From positions 1-45,382 of the forward strand of contig JAAZZB010000070.1 of assembly GCA_014239365.1 (NCBI GenBank): 45,382 nt of DNA, given 5' to 3'. The stretch is from Verrucomicrobiia bacterium. GTDB taxonomy: Bacteria > Verrucomicrobiota > Verrucomicrobiia > Limisphaerales > UBA1100. This document shows, piece after piece, positions 7,133-15,098 of the stretch (its first letter is position 1; every line of letters starts with the position of its first letter). A program made the position numbers and the translations under genes. The notes under the pieces are model-generated. The model did no database searches. It was not told the origin of the DNA and saw nothing but the letters and a program-made list of their open reading frames with translations.

Positions 7133-9250
7133 ATGAGCAACAGCCAGCAACCCAACAGTATGCCTTGGGCCGATATCGGCTTGGTGGCGTTTGTCTTCAG
7201 CGTGCTGCTGTGGATGGTGCTGCCGCTGCGCCCGTGGATGCTCGATCTCTTGCTGGCGGTCAGCATCTCATCCGGTTTGCTGGTGATGCTGGTCATCATT
7301 TACGTTCGCGAGCCTTCCGAGTTCACCGCTTTCCCCACGCTGCTGCTGATCATCACGTTATTTAGATTGGGGATTAACGTCGCCTCAACGCGCCTTATTT
7401 TGGGCGAGGCGCAAGCGGGCGAGATCATCCAAAAATTCGGTGAAGTGGTCGTGCAAAATAATTATGTGGTCGGCTTCGTGGTGTTTATTATTCTCACGCT
7501 GATCAATTTCGTGGTCATCACCAAAGGCGCCGGCCGCATTGCGGAAGTGGCGGCGAGGTTTACGTTGGACGCGATGCCCGGCAAACAAATGGCGATTGAC
7601 GCCGAGCTAAACGCCGGCCTCATCAAAGAAGATCAAGCCCGCACGCGGCGCGAAGAGTTGGCGAAGGAAACAGATTTTTATGGTTCCATGGACGGTGCCA
7701 GCAAGTTTGTACGCGGCGATGCCATCGCGGGGATCATCATCACTTTGGTCAACGTCATCGGCGGCATTGGCATTGGTGTTGTCCAGCGCGATATGGGCGT
7801 GGGGCAGGCGATGCAAACTTACACCATCCTGAGTATTGGTGATGGCTTGGTCTCGCAGATTCCCGCGTTGGTGATTTCCACTGCGGCGGGTATTTTGGTG
7901 ACGCGCTCGGCGGACAAGGCGAGCCTCGGCCAAACGCTAACGACCCAGCTTTTCCTGCAACCCAATGTGCTGCGGATCCTTTCCTTCACGCTGCTGATTC
8001 TTGCGGCGTTCGCGTTGGTGACGGGCATTTTACCTTGGTTCCCCTTCCTGGTAATGGGCGGCGTGTTTTATTTTATGTACACGAATTTTGCAGAAAAAGG
8101 GATGATCATGGAGCGCCCCGCCGATGGCGGAACCACGCCCGGATTGCCCGATGGCGGCGGAGCCGATGGCGATGGCGGCGGCGAAGGAGCCGAACCTTCC
8201 GGGCCGGAGAAGCTTGAGGAATTGTTGCATCTGGATACGTTGCAAATCGAACTGGGCTACGGGTTGCTGGCCTTGGCGGATCCGAAGAAGGGTGGCGATG
8301 TGCTCGAACGCGTGACGAGTGTGCGCCGGAATTTCGTGCAGGACATGGGCTTCATCATTCCCGCCGTGCGGTTGCGGGATAATTTGGAACTGCAGCCCAA
8401 TGAGTATCGGTTTATTTTCCGGGGCCAAATGATTTCCACCGGCGAGGTGATGCCGGGCTATTGGCTGGCGATGAATACAAACAACAGCACCGAGGTGCTG
8501 CCGGGCGTGCAGACGACTGAACCGGTGTTCGGCCTGCCGGCGACGTGGATCACTGAGGTGGAACGCAAGAACGCCGAGGTGTCGGGCTACACGGTGGTGG
8601 ATCCGGCGTCGGTGTTGGTCACGCATTTCAGCGAGACGATCAAGCGCAGTTGCCACCAGATTCTTAGCCGACAGGACGTGCAAGTGTTGCTCGATAATTT
8701 GAAGGAAGATCATCCGGCGTTGGTGAACGAGTTGGTGCCGAATTTACTTTCGGTCGGCCAAGTGCAGCGGGTGTTGCAAAATCTGCTGGCCGAAGGCGTG
8801 TCCATCCGCAACATGGTGGGCATCCTCGAGCGCGTGTCCGACTACGCGGCCACCACAAAAAATCCAGACGAACTTTCCGAACAAGCCCGCCGTTCCATCG
8901 GCGTGCAAGTGGTGAAGCCGTACCTCGATGAATCGGGCAATCTACCGGCCATCACGCTGGATCCGTGGCTCGAAGAGGAAATGGTAAAAGGCATCCGGCC
9001 CTCGCAAAATGAAATGCAACTTTTGATCGATCCCAAAATCGCCGAGCACCTTTCGCATCAACTGCATCAGGCCATTCAGCCGATGATCGCCGAGGGCAAA
9101 CCGCCGGTGATTATTTGTTCGGCAATGATTCGGGCTGGACTCCGCAAGTTCTTTGCGGCGAAGTTCCCCGAGCTGGCGTTCCTCAGCTACGAGGAGCTGC
9201 CGCCGAAGATTGAGATTGTGCCCGTGGCGGCAATCCCGGCCATTCAATAA
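7133..9250 (+). CDS. flhA: Flagellar export gate protein FlhA
   Basis: FlhA is the nonameric export-gate channel that uses the proton gradient and presents docking sites for chaperone-substrate complexes. The 705-residue protein has about eight transmembrane helices (about 12-330) and the conserved FHIPEP cytoplasmic loop (RFTLDAMPGKQMAIDAELNAG, near 145-165). A Gly/Pro/Asp-rich linker (about 330-360) and the four-subdomain cytoplasmic region (about 365-705) follow. The linker is unusually glycine-rich (GGTTPGLPDGGGADGDGGG). Length is normal. flhF follows after 26 bases, as in many polar flagellates. Confidence 0.96.
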   Translation: MSNSQQPNSMPWADIGLVAFVFSVLLWMVLPLRPWMLDLLLAVSISSGLLVMLVIIYVREPSEFTAFPTLLLIITLFRLGINVASTRLILGEAQAGEIIQKFGEVVVQNNYVVGFVVFIILTLINFVVITKGAGRIAEVAARFTLDAMPGKQMAIDAELNAGLIKEDQARTRREELAKETDFYGSMDGASKFVRGDAIAGIIITLVNVIGGIGIGVVQRDMGVGQAMQTYTILSIGDGLVSQIPALVISTAAGILVTRSADKASLGQTLTTQLFLQPNVLRILSFTLLILAAFALVTGILPWFPFLVMGGVFYFMYTNFAEKGMIMERPADGGTTPGLPDGGGADGDGGGEGAEPSGPEKLEELLHLDTLQIELGYGLLALADPKKGGDVLERVTSVRRNFVQDMGFIIPAVRLRDNLELQPNEYRFIFRGQMISTGEVMPGYWLAMNTNNSTEVLPGVQTTEPVFGLPATWITEVERKNAEVSGYTVVDPASVLVTHFSETIKRSCHQILSRQDVQVLLDNLKEDHPALVNELVPNLLSVGQVQRVLQNLLAEGVSIRNMVGILERVSDYAATTKNPDELSEQARRSIGVQVVKPYLDESGNLPAITLDPWLEEEMVKGIRPSQNEMQLLIDPKIAEHLSHQLHQAIQPMIAEGKPPVIICSAMIRAGLRKFFAAKFPELAFLSYEELPPKIEIVPVAAIPAIQ

Positions 9251-9276
9251 AGCGTGGCCGACTTGCCACTGGTTAA

Positions 9277-10413
9277 ATGAATGTTGTCAAACTCATCGCC
9301 GATTCGCCGCAGGACGCACTGGAAAAAGTGCGCGACGAACTGGGCGTGGACGCGGTGATTCTCAACGTGCGCCCCGTGCAGGCGGGCGTGCTCAAGCGAA
9401 TGTGGAACGGCAAACAAGTGGAAGTGCTGGCCACAAAATCCACCCCCGAGCGTTCCGAAAAAGAAGCGATGCTGCAACTGGCCCAGCGCGTGGGCGAGCT
9501 GGAAGAAGAACTCACCGAACGCGGCGGCCCCGCGGTGCTGCAAGGTGGCGCTCCCAATGCCGACGCCAAGCTGCCGGCCAAGCTCGCGCAAATGATCGCC
9601 CAAGCGCAGGGTGGCCAGCCCGAAGTGGCGGCCATGCCGGCGGTGCAGGTTTTGGAGGAACTGGGTTTGCTGCCTTCGCACGCGCGTTGGCTTTCAGCGC
9701 AGGCGCGGAATTTTCTGGGCGGCACCAAGCCGCGCAATCTGATTGAGGAAATGGAGCTGCTGCGCGATGTGCTTTCGGAATATTGGAATCAAATCGCGCA
9801 GCGCGTGGAGAAGCCGGGCAATCCGGTGCGCGTGTTGGTGGGCCCACCCGGCACGGGCAAGACCACTGCGCTCTGCAAATGGATGACGCAGGAAGCTATG
9901 GTGAACGGCAAGCCGGTGCGCGTGTGGCGGCTGGATGGCGACCGCAGCAACACGGCGGAGTTTTTGAGTTTGCACGGCGAGCTGATGCAAATTCCGGTGG
10001 AGCGTTTTTGGGACGACAACGATCAGCCGCCGGAAGACACGATTCGGTTTGTGGATATGCCCGGCGTGGCGACGAATCATTCCACCGCGCTGGAAGCTCT
10101 CTCGCGCGGTTTGGCAGATATGCCGCCGATGGAAATTCAATTGGTGCTCAATGCCTCGTACGATTTGGGTTTGCTGTTGCGGCAGGCGCGCGCGTTTTCG
10201 CATTTGCCGCTCTCGGGCATTTTGCTCACGCACATTGATGAAGCCGAACGCTGGAGCAAAGTGTGGAATGTGATGCTGGCCACGCAATTGCCCATTTCAT
10301 TTCTCTCGGGGGGACAGGATATTCCCGGCGATTTCCATCGTGCCATTCCAGAAAACCTCTTCGACTCCTTCGTCAACGCCGGTCTGCAAACGTCCTCGCC
10401 TGCGGCGGGTTGA
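9277..10413 (+). CDS. flhF: Flagellar placement GTPase FlhF (SRP family), degenerate G motifs
   Basis: FlhF is an SRP-type GTPase that marks the site of polar flagellar assembly. The 378-residue protein has the FlhF N-terminal B domain (starting MNVVKLIADSPQDALEKV), a helical N domain with a predicted coiled segment, and a G domain with P-loop GPPGTGKTT near residue 189. The expected DTAG (G3) reads DMPG near residue 260, and the usual TKxD specificity motif (G4) reads THID near residue 318. Nucleotide specificity or hydrolysis may therefore differ from classical FlhF. No FlhG/FleN partner follows; the next gene is convergent. Confidence 0.88.
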   Translation: MNVVKLIADSPQDALEKVRDELGVDAVILNVRPVQAGVLKRMWNGKQVEVLATKSTPERSEKEAMLQLAQRVGELEEELTERGGPAVLQGGAPNADAKLPAKLAQMIAQAQGGQPEVAAMPAVQVLEELGLLPSHARWLSAQARNFLGGTKPRNLIEEMELLRDVLSEYWNQIAQRVEKPGNPVRVLVGPPGTGKTTALCKWMTQEAMVNGKPVRVWRLDGDRSNTAEFLSLHGELMQIPVERFWDDNDQPPEDTIRFVDMPGVATNHSTALEALSRGLADMPPMEIQLVLNASYDLGLLLRQARAFSHLPLSGILLTHIDEAERWSKVWNVMLATQLPISFLSGGQDIPGDFHRAIPENLFDSFVNAGLQTSSPAAG

Positions 10414-10416
10414 TTT

Positions 10417-10437
10417 TGTAGCCCGGCCCGGGCTACA
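10417..10437. repeat. 21-bp palindrome between flhF and the convergent TPR gene
   Basis: Two perfect 10-bp arms (TGTAGCCCGG / CCGGGCTACA) surround one C. It contains the stop codon of the minus-strand gene ending at 10433. Its arms match the ends of the composite repeats at 43555-43583 and 45078-45106, so it belongs to the same dispersed family. No T-run follows on either strand, so it is not a canonical terminator, though a hairpin between convergent genes may still protect 3' ends. Confidence 0.7.
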
Positions 10438-11866
10438 TGGCCGTTTCCACCACGCCTCCGGCGAGTTGGGAGGTGCGGAGTTCGGCGCCGTAGTTGAGCA
10501 GGCAATGTTGAATTTCTTCCATCACATCGTCCCACTGATTGGTTTGGCTTTGGCGGAAGAGGCGCATGGTGGGATACCACGGGGTGTCGTTGCGATGCAG
10601 TCGCCAGCGCCAATCGGCGGCGTGGGGCAGGAGCGTCCATGAAGGGCGCCCCAGCGCGCCGGCGAGGTGGGCGGTGGCGGTATCCACAGAAAGCACGAGG
10701 TCGGCCTGGCTGAGGATATCGGCGGTGTCGGCAAAGTCGCCGATGTGATCGCGCAGGTCGTGCACGTTGGAGCGTTGATTCATATCGGCCACGGCGGTGG
10801 CGTCGGCATTGATTTGCACGCTGTAAAATTGACAGCCGGGGGTATCGAAAATATTTTTGAACAGCGAATAGGGGATGGATTTTTTCTCGGTGATTTCGCT
10901 GTGGGGCGCGCTGGTCCAGGTGACGGCGATGTGTTTGTAGCCGGGTTTGTAGCCGGGGAGTTTTGGCGGATTGGAATCAACAGGGCTGAGGTAAGGGGGG
11001 CTGTGGTGGTCGGTTTCGCGTTGGAGTTTGAGCAGTTTGGGGAGGCTCATCAGCGGCGCGTGGACGTCGAATGTGGGCAGGGCATCGCCGGGGGCCACCA
11101 CGGAATCGAGCTCGGGCACGCCTTTGAAGAGGCGTTTGAGCTGGGGTTGGCATTGGATTGAAACGCGGTTGCGGGCGCGGGCAAGCTGGCGGGCGAAGCG
11201 CAGGAACATGATGGAATCGCCAAAGCCCTGCTCGGTGTGGAGCAACAGGCTGCGTCCTTCGAGGGGATCGCCGCGCCATTCGGGGGCATCAAATTCGGGT
11301 TTCTTTTTCTGACGGGCTTTCCAGCGGAATTCGTAATCGCGCCAGCCTTTGGCAAAGTCGCCGAGCATAAGGCAGGCGAGGCCGTGGTTCCAGCGGAGGT
11401 TGGCGTTGTTGGGCTCGTAGTACAGCGCTTTGCGATATTCCATGAGCGCCTCGGGGACGCGATTTTGTTCCTCCAATATCCAGCCGAGATTGACGGCGGC
11501 ATCGGCGGCTTCGGGGTTGATGAGCAGTTCCTGTTTGAGGCAGGCCTCGGCGGCGGTGATGTCGCCGAGGAGTTGGTGGGAATTGGCCATGCCGAAGTGG
11601 ATGCCTTCCGCGCCGGGCTCACGGCGGGCGGCGGCTTTGAAATGTTCGAGGGCTTCGGTGGGGCGGATTTGTTTGAGGCGGGCGGCGCCGAAGTTGTAGC
11701 GCAGTTCGGGGGAGTCGGCGCCGAGGTCGAGCACGCGTGAGTACACGGACACAGCAAGATCGAGCTCGCCCATCTTCTGAAAGAAGAGGCCGAATTTCTT
11801 GAGCGTCTCGGCGTGACTTAAGTCGCGCGCGGAACTGCTGTTTTCAACTTCCGTGTTGATTCTCAT
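10433..11866 (-). CDS. TPR-domain glycosyltransferase (GT9/GT41-like C-terminal domain)
   Basis: This is a probable protein- or glycan-modifying glycosyltransferase. The 477-residue product has about five tetratricopeptide repeats in its N-terminal half (about 18-190; units such as AEAVYRKALYYEPNN-like helices). A nucleotide-sugar transferase domain follows (about 205-470), with HTEQGFGDSIMFLRF, VSVDTATAHLAGALGRPSW and a DTPWYPTMRLFRQ ending, typical of TPR-heptosyltransferase-like proteins. GAGGTGG lies close upstream of the ATG. It is convergent with flhF, with a gap of 19 bases. Its location suggests flagellin or filament glycosylation, but nothing in the sequence proves the acceptor. Confidence 0.75.
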   Translation of the reverse strand: MRINTEVENSSSARDLSHAETLKKFGLFFQKMGELDLAVSVYSRVLDLGADSPELRYNFGAARLKQIRPTEALEHFKAAARREPGAEGIHFGMANSHQLLGDITAAEACLKQELLINPEAADAAVNLGWILEEQNRVPEALMEYRKALYYEPNNANLRWNHGLACLMLGDFAKGWRDYEFRWKARQKKKPEFDAPEWRGDPLEGRSLLLHTEQGFGDSIMFLRFARQLARARNRVSIQCQPQLKRLFKGVPELDSVVAPGDALPTFDVHAPLMSLPKLLKLQRETDHHSPPYLSPVDSNPPKLPGYKPGYKHIAVTWTSAPHSEITEKKSIPYSLFKNIFDTPGCQFYSVQINADATAVADMNQRSNVHDLRDHIGDFADTADILSQADLVLSVDTATAHLAGALGRPSWTLLPHAADWRWRLHRNDTPWYPTMRLFRQSQTNQWDDVMEEIQHCLLNYGAELRTSQLAGGVVETAM

Positions 11867-12011
11867 AATACCACCTCACGAGCAGCACTTGCTCGATGAG
11901 TCCATCCTTGGACGTGGTTGACAGCGCTATTAGCTGTTTGTCGCTAACTATAAGTCGGCAGAAAAGGGGTGCGGCTTTAGGAAATATTTTGCCTAATTTG
12001 AGAAAAAAACC

Positions 12012-12046
12012 AAAAAAACGCCCGACCGCTGTAAAACGGCCGGACG
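12012..12046 (-). terminator. Rho-independent terminator for the lipoprotein gene
   Basis: On the minus strand a 10-bp GC-rich stem (arms 12037-12046 and 12019-12028, two G-T pairs) closes an 8-base loop. Seven consecutive T follow (12018 to 12012). It lies about 60 bases after the stop of the gene ending at 12106. This is a classical intrinsic terminator. Confidence 0.9.
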
Positions 12047-12105
12047 CGTGAAAAAACGTTGTTTTCGGCTACTTTTTGCGGGGATCAACCGCATCCACCG
12101 CAGGC

Positions 12106-13848
12106 TCAATCTTCAATGGCTTCAGCGGCTTCTGGGGCTTCGGGCTCGAAATCGTTGCCAATTCCGAATTCCTGCGCCATTTCGGCCAATTCGATGGATA
12201 AATTGACGATTTGCTTCAAGGCGTTGGTTTTCTTGTCCTTGAACGTGAGCTTGCTCTTCATCGAGAGCATATCGCTGGAGAACGAGACTTCATCGAAAAC
12301 GCGGAGGACTTCGACGATTTTGTCCGCTTCCTCATCGCCTTCGGCCATGGTTTCCACCACATCGGCCACGCGATCGAAGCGAAGGAAGCCGCCGGCCACG
12401 TGTTTGCCGAGCAGATTGCGGCGGGCACCTTTGATGGGGTTGACGGTGGCCCCTTCCGCCACAGCGCCGGCGTGTTTGTCGGTGGTGATGAAGAGCGCCT
12501 TTTGGTTTTGGGCAAACTGAATGCCGAGCATCCCTTTGAGCATCGCCATGCCCTGTTGCAGTTCGGGATTGTTGATGAGCTTGTTGGCGGCTTTCCAGTT
12601 ATCTACCGTGAAGCCGAATACAAATCCGACTTTCGGTTGGGGGCCAAAATCGCCTTCGGCCATTTCGAGGCTGTCCCAGCTGAGCACCACGTCGCCCTTC
12701 GGAATAGAGAGCAGCTCTTTAAGGGTGAGGCCGAAATTTTCCTCGATCAATTCCAGCACCTCACCGAATTCGTCATTGTCCTCGAGGATCGGCAGGATGT
12801 CCTCGTTGAACATTTTGCGAATCGGTTTCATATTCACCGATTCAGCGAAGGCCAAAATGGAATCATCCGGCACCATATTCAGCAGTGAGGCGTCCGTGCC
12901 TTTGCCGCCCATTTCGGCGAATTTCTTGTTCCCCTCTGCGCCAAAATCGCCGGAGAAATCCACCGACACCGCGCCCGCATCAAAGCTGACCGTGGCGGAG
13001 TAAGTGAGGGCTTCGTACAAATCCATCAGCAACGCTGCCGCCGGATCTTCTTCGCCCACGGCCTCGCCAACCATCGCCATTAGCTGCGCGTAATCAAACC
13101 ACGCCGCGAGATCGTATTTTTTCTTCAAATGCGTGGCGAGGGCTGCGTTGGGTTTGGCGTTGCCCCGGATGCGCGCCTTAAGTATTGCCGGCACGCGGCC
13201 CGCTTTGGTTTCGTCGTTGGTGCCCACGATCACCATCACGTTGTCCGTGAAGCCCAGCGCCACGGGCATCCCTTCCATTGCCAACTGTTTGTAGCCTTTG
13301 GCCTCGGTCACCCGCAACGGCAACCCGGCGGCGGCGATGAATTTGTTAATGGTTTTCTCCAGCGTGGCGGCATCTTTCACTCCCATTACCAAACCACCGG
13401 TCACGGTGGGCTCGCCAAATTCTTCGGCGGGCGCCTGCACGTTCATAAACAAATGCGCCGGCTGGGCGACATCCATTCCGCTCGCGGCGGGGTCCTTGAG
13501 AATGGCAATCGCCAGTTCGTCATCAACCTCTTCCACGATTTGCTTAAACAAATCCGACTCAAGAAAATCTTTGTGGCCGCCTTTATCCAGCAACTGTTTG
13601 AGGTTGGCCGAGAAAAGCATCGTCATCTTTTTGGGCAGATGCGAAGCGAGCGAAGGCGCGCCCGCAGCGGGCTTGTCCGCCGGATCGGCAATCAACTCGG
13701 TGTTTCCTGGCTCGCCTCCGGGTTGATCGACGGGGACATTCGCTGCCGATGAGGGTGGAGATGCCGAATTCACTTGCTGTCCGCAGCCGACCCAAAGGCC
13801 AGCCATTACCAACAGCGCGGGGATCCAAAGAAACAGTTCACGGGCCAT
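12106..13848 (-). CDS. Putative lipoprotein, DUF4836-like, unknown function
   Basis: The product is 580 residues with an N-terminal signal helix ending at LWVGC (Cys about 20), a plausible but not perfect lipobox, and then a Ser/Pro/Gly-rich linker. The rest is an acidic, soluble domain without recognisable catalytic residues. Segments such as LKDPAASGMDVAQPAHLFM resemble DUF4836 lipoproteins, a family without known function. I chose ATG 13848 because a TATAAT box at 13888-13893 would start transcription downstream of the more distal in-frame starts at 13941 and 13881, and because GGTGG precedes ATG 13848. It has its own terminator and is divergent from the next gene, so it is probably not part of the flagellar regulon. 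Confidence 0.6.
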   Translation of the reverse strand: MARELFLWIPALLVMAGLWVGCGQQVNSASPPSSAANVPVDQPGGEPGNTELIADPADKPAAGAPSLASHLPKKMTMLFSANLKQLLDKGGHKDFLESDLFKQIVEEVDDELAIAILKDPAASGMDVAQPAHLFMNVQAPAEEFGEPTVTGGLVMGVKDAATLEKTINKFIAAAGLPLRVTEAKGYKQLAMEGMPVALGFTDNVMVIVGTNDETKAGRVPAILKARIRGNAKPNAALATHLKKKYDLAAWFDYAQLMAMVGEAVGEEDPAAALLMDLYEALTYSATVSFDAGAVSVDFSGDFGAEGNKKFAEMGGKGTDASLLNMVPDDSILAFAESVNMKPIRKMFNEDILPILEDNDEFGEVLELIEENFGLTLKELLSIPKGDVVLSWDSLEMAEGDFGPQPKVGFVFGFTVDNWKAANKLINNPELQQGMAMLKGMLGIQFAQNQKALFITTDKHAGAVAEGATVNPIKGARRNLLGKHVAGGFLRFDRVADVVETMAEGDEEADKIVEVLRVFDEVSFSSDMLSMKSKLTFKDKKTNALKQIVNLSIELAEMAQEFGIGNDFEPEAPEAAEAIED

Positions 13849-13887
13849 AGGCCCACCAGATGTTTTGCAGGGGGTTTGCATGGGTTT

Positions 13888-13893
13888 ATTATA
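13888..13893 (-). promoter_or_regulatory. Sigma-70-type -10 box for the lipoprotein gene
   Basis: TATAAT on the minus strand, 40 bases before ATG 13848. It predicts a leader of about 33 bases. No good -35 hexamer is visible at 16-18 bases, so the promoter may be activator-dependent or extended. Confidence 0.4.
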
Positions 13894-14038
13894 GAGATGG
13901 TTAACGCCGAGGCGAGATTTTTTTTCGACAATTTCTTTCATCTACCACCGACTACGCAATTGCGCGGCAACACGTTACAAAATCAAAAAAAAAGATCATC
14001 GGGCTTTCACAAAAAATAAATCGTGTTAACCTACGGCC

Positions 14039-15094
14039 ATGCGTGAGCGGACGGCGTGGATTATGGGCGGTATTGCGGCGGTATTGCCTGTGGCGGGATT
14101 GTTGATTTGGCTGAACCTGGATGGCGCCGGCGGCGCCATCGAGATACCGTTATTGCCCGCAGCACCATCGGAGCCGAGCCATCCGCGCCTCAAAGTATTG
14201 GAGGAGCCCGGCAAATGGGAGATAGTAAAAACGGCTAAAAGCTCCGCCGCCACCAATCGCAACACCGGCACGCTTCACGCCTATTGGGGCCTCAATGGCC
14301 ATTGCCTGATTCTGGAGGCGGAGTTGACCGATCAAACAGGCGCAATCACTTACGAATTGGGCGTGAAACATTTTCACGATAAAATTGATCACTATCATTA
14401 CACGCTCATTCAGGATGACGGTTACGTGCGAGGGCTCATCGGCAAATGGAAAGCTCAGACTGCGCAGATGGATTGGTGGTCCGTTTACCTTCCCGGCGCG
14501 CCCGCCGGAGTGAACCAGCGAATGGTCGAGCAACAACTCACTCCGGGTGAACGAACAACGAGCGTTGAAATTTTAAATAATAATCAATTGGAGCTATCCG
14601 GCTTCAACGAATCCAAACGCGTGGGCGGCTCCGAAGCGGCTCCCACAGCGCAACCGGCCACGCCGGAACTGGCGCGGCTGGGCAGTGCCGGCGTTTGGCA
14701 GGAGGTTGAGTCTGTAATGCAGGAGGGCAAGCTCGTCACCAACCGCATCAACGGGCGCTCTCGCTGGACGCGTGGCGGCCGCGCGCTGATCTATGAAGGC
14801 GTCATCGATAACAACGGCGAAGGCGTTTATTTTATGTGGGTGAAAACCTATGACCGAATGGATGGCGTGTACCGGTTTGTTTACTTATTCAAAGACGGCC
14901 CGGTGGATCATTTTGTGGGCGATTGGGATGAAGCGACCAAGACGATTAAGTGGCGATCCATTCAACCGCCGGGCAACCGGGTCATCCACGAAACGTTCGT
15001 GAGCCCCGCGCATCGCACTTGGCGCGTGGAATTTTTCGACAACGACCGCAAACTCGTTTCCTCCAGTTCCGGCGAAAGCCGATTGAAGGAGTAG
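14039..15094 (+). CDS. Membrane-anchored protein with duplicated DUF1579-like domain
   Basis: The 351-residue protein has one N-terminal transmembrane or signal helix (about 6-26) and two homologous domains (about 58-180 and 215-345). Both run through a W-x(E)V opening, a strand with G(H/R)xLIxE, a DxxDxxYxxxL turn, and a G(K/D)WxxxTxxxxW(W/R)S closing. This pattern is close to DUF1579, a beta-barrel-like family of unknown function. There is no Shine-Dalgarno at the ATG. The gene stands alone between a divergent lipoprotein gene and a convergent glycosyltransferase gene, whose stop is only 4 bases away. No function is assigned. Confidence 0.55.
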   Translation: MRERTAWIMGGIAAVLPVAGLLIWLNLDGAGGAIEIPLLPAAPSEPSHPRLKVLEEPGKWEIVKTAKSSAATNRNTGTLHAYWGLNGHCLILEAELTDQTGAITYELGVKHFHDKIDHYHYTLIQDDGYVRGLIGKWKAQTAQMDWWSVYLPGAPAGVNQRMVEQQLTPGERTTSVEILNNNQLELSGFNESKRVGGSEAAPTAQPATPELARLGSAGVWQEVESVMQEGKLVTNRINGRSRWTRGGRALIYEGVIDNNGEGVYFMWVKTYDRMDGVYRFVYLFKDGPVDHFVGDWDEATKTIKWRSIQPPGNRVIHETFVSPAHRTWRVEFFDNDRKLVSSSSGESRLKE

Positions 15095-15098
15095 TCGC

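Noticed and set aside
11890..11910. Sigma-54-like sequence upstream of the TPR-glycosyltransferase
   Set aside because: The GC and CC dinucleotides are 9 bases apart rather than 10, so the spacing is wrong.
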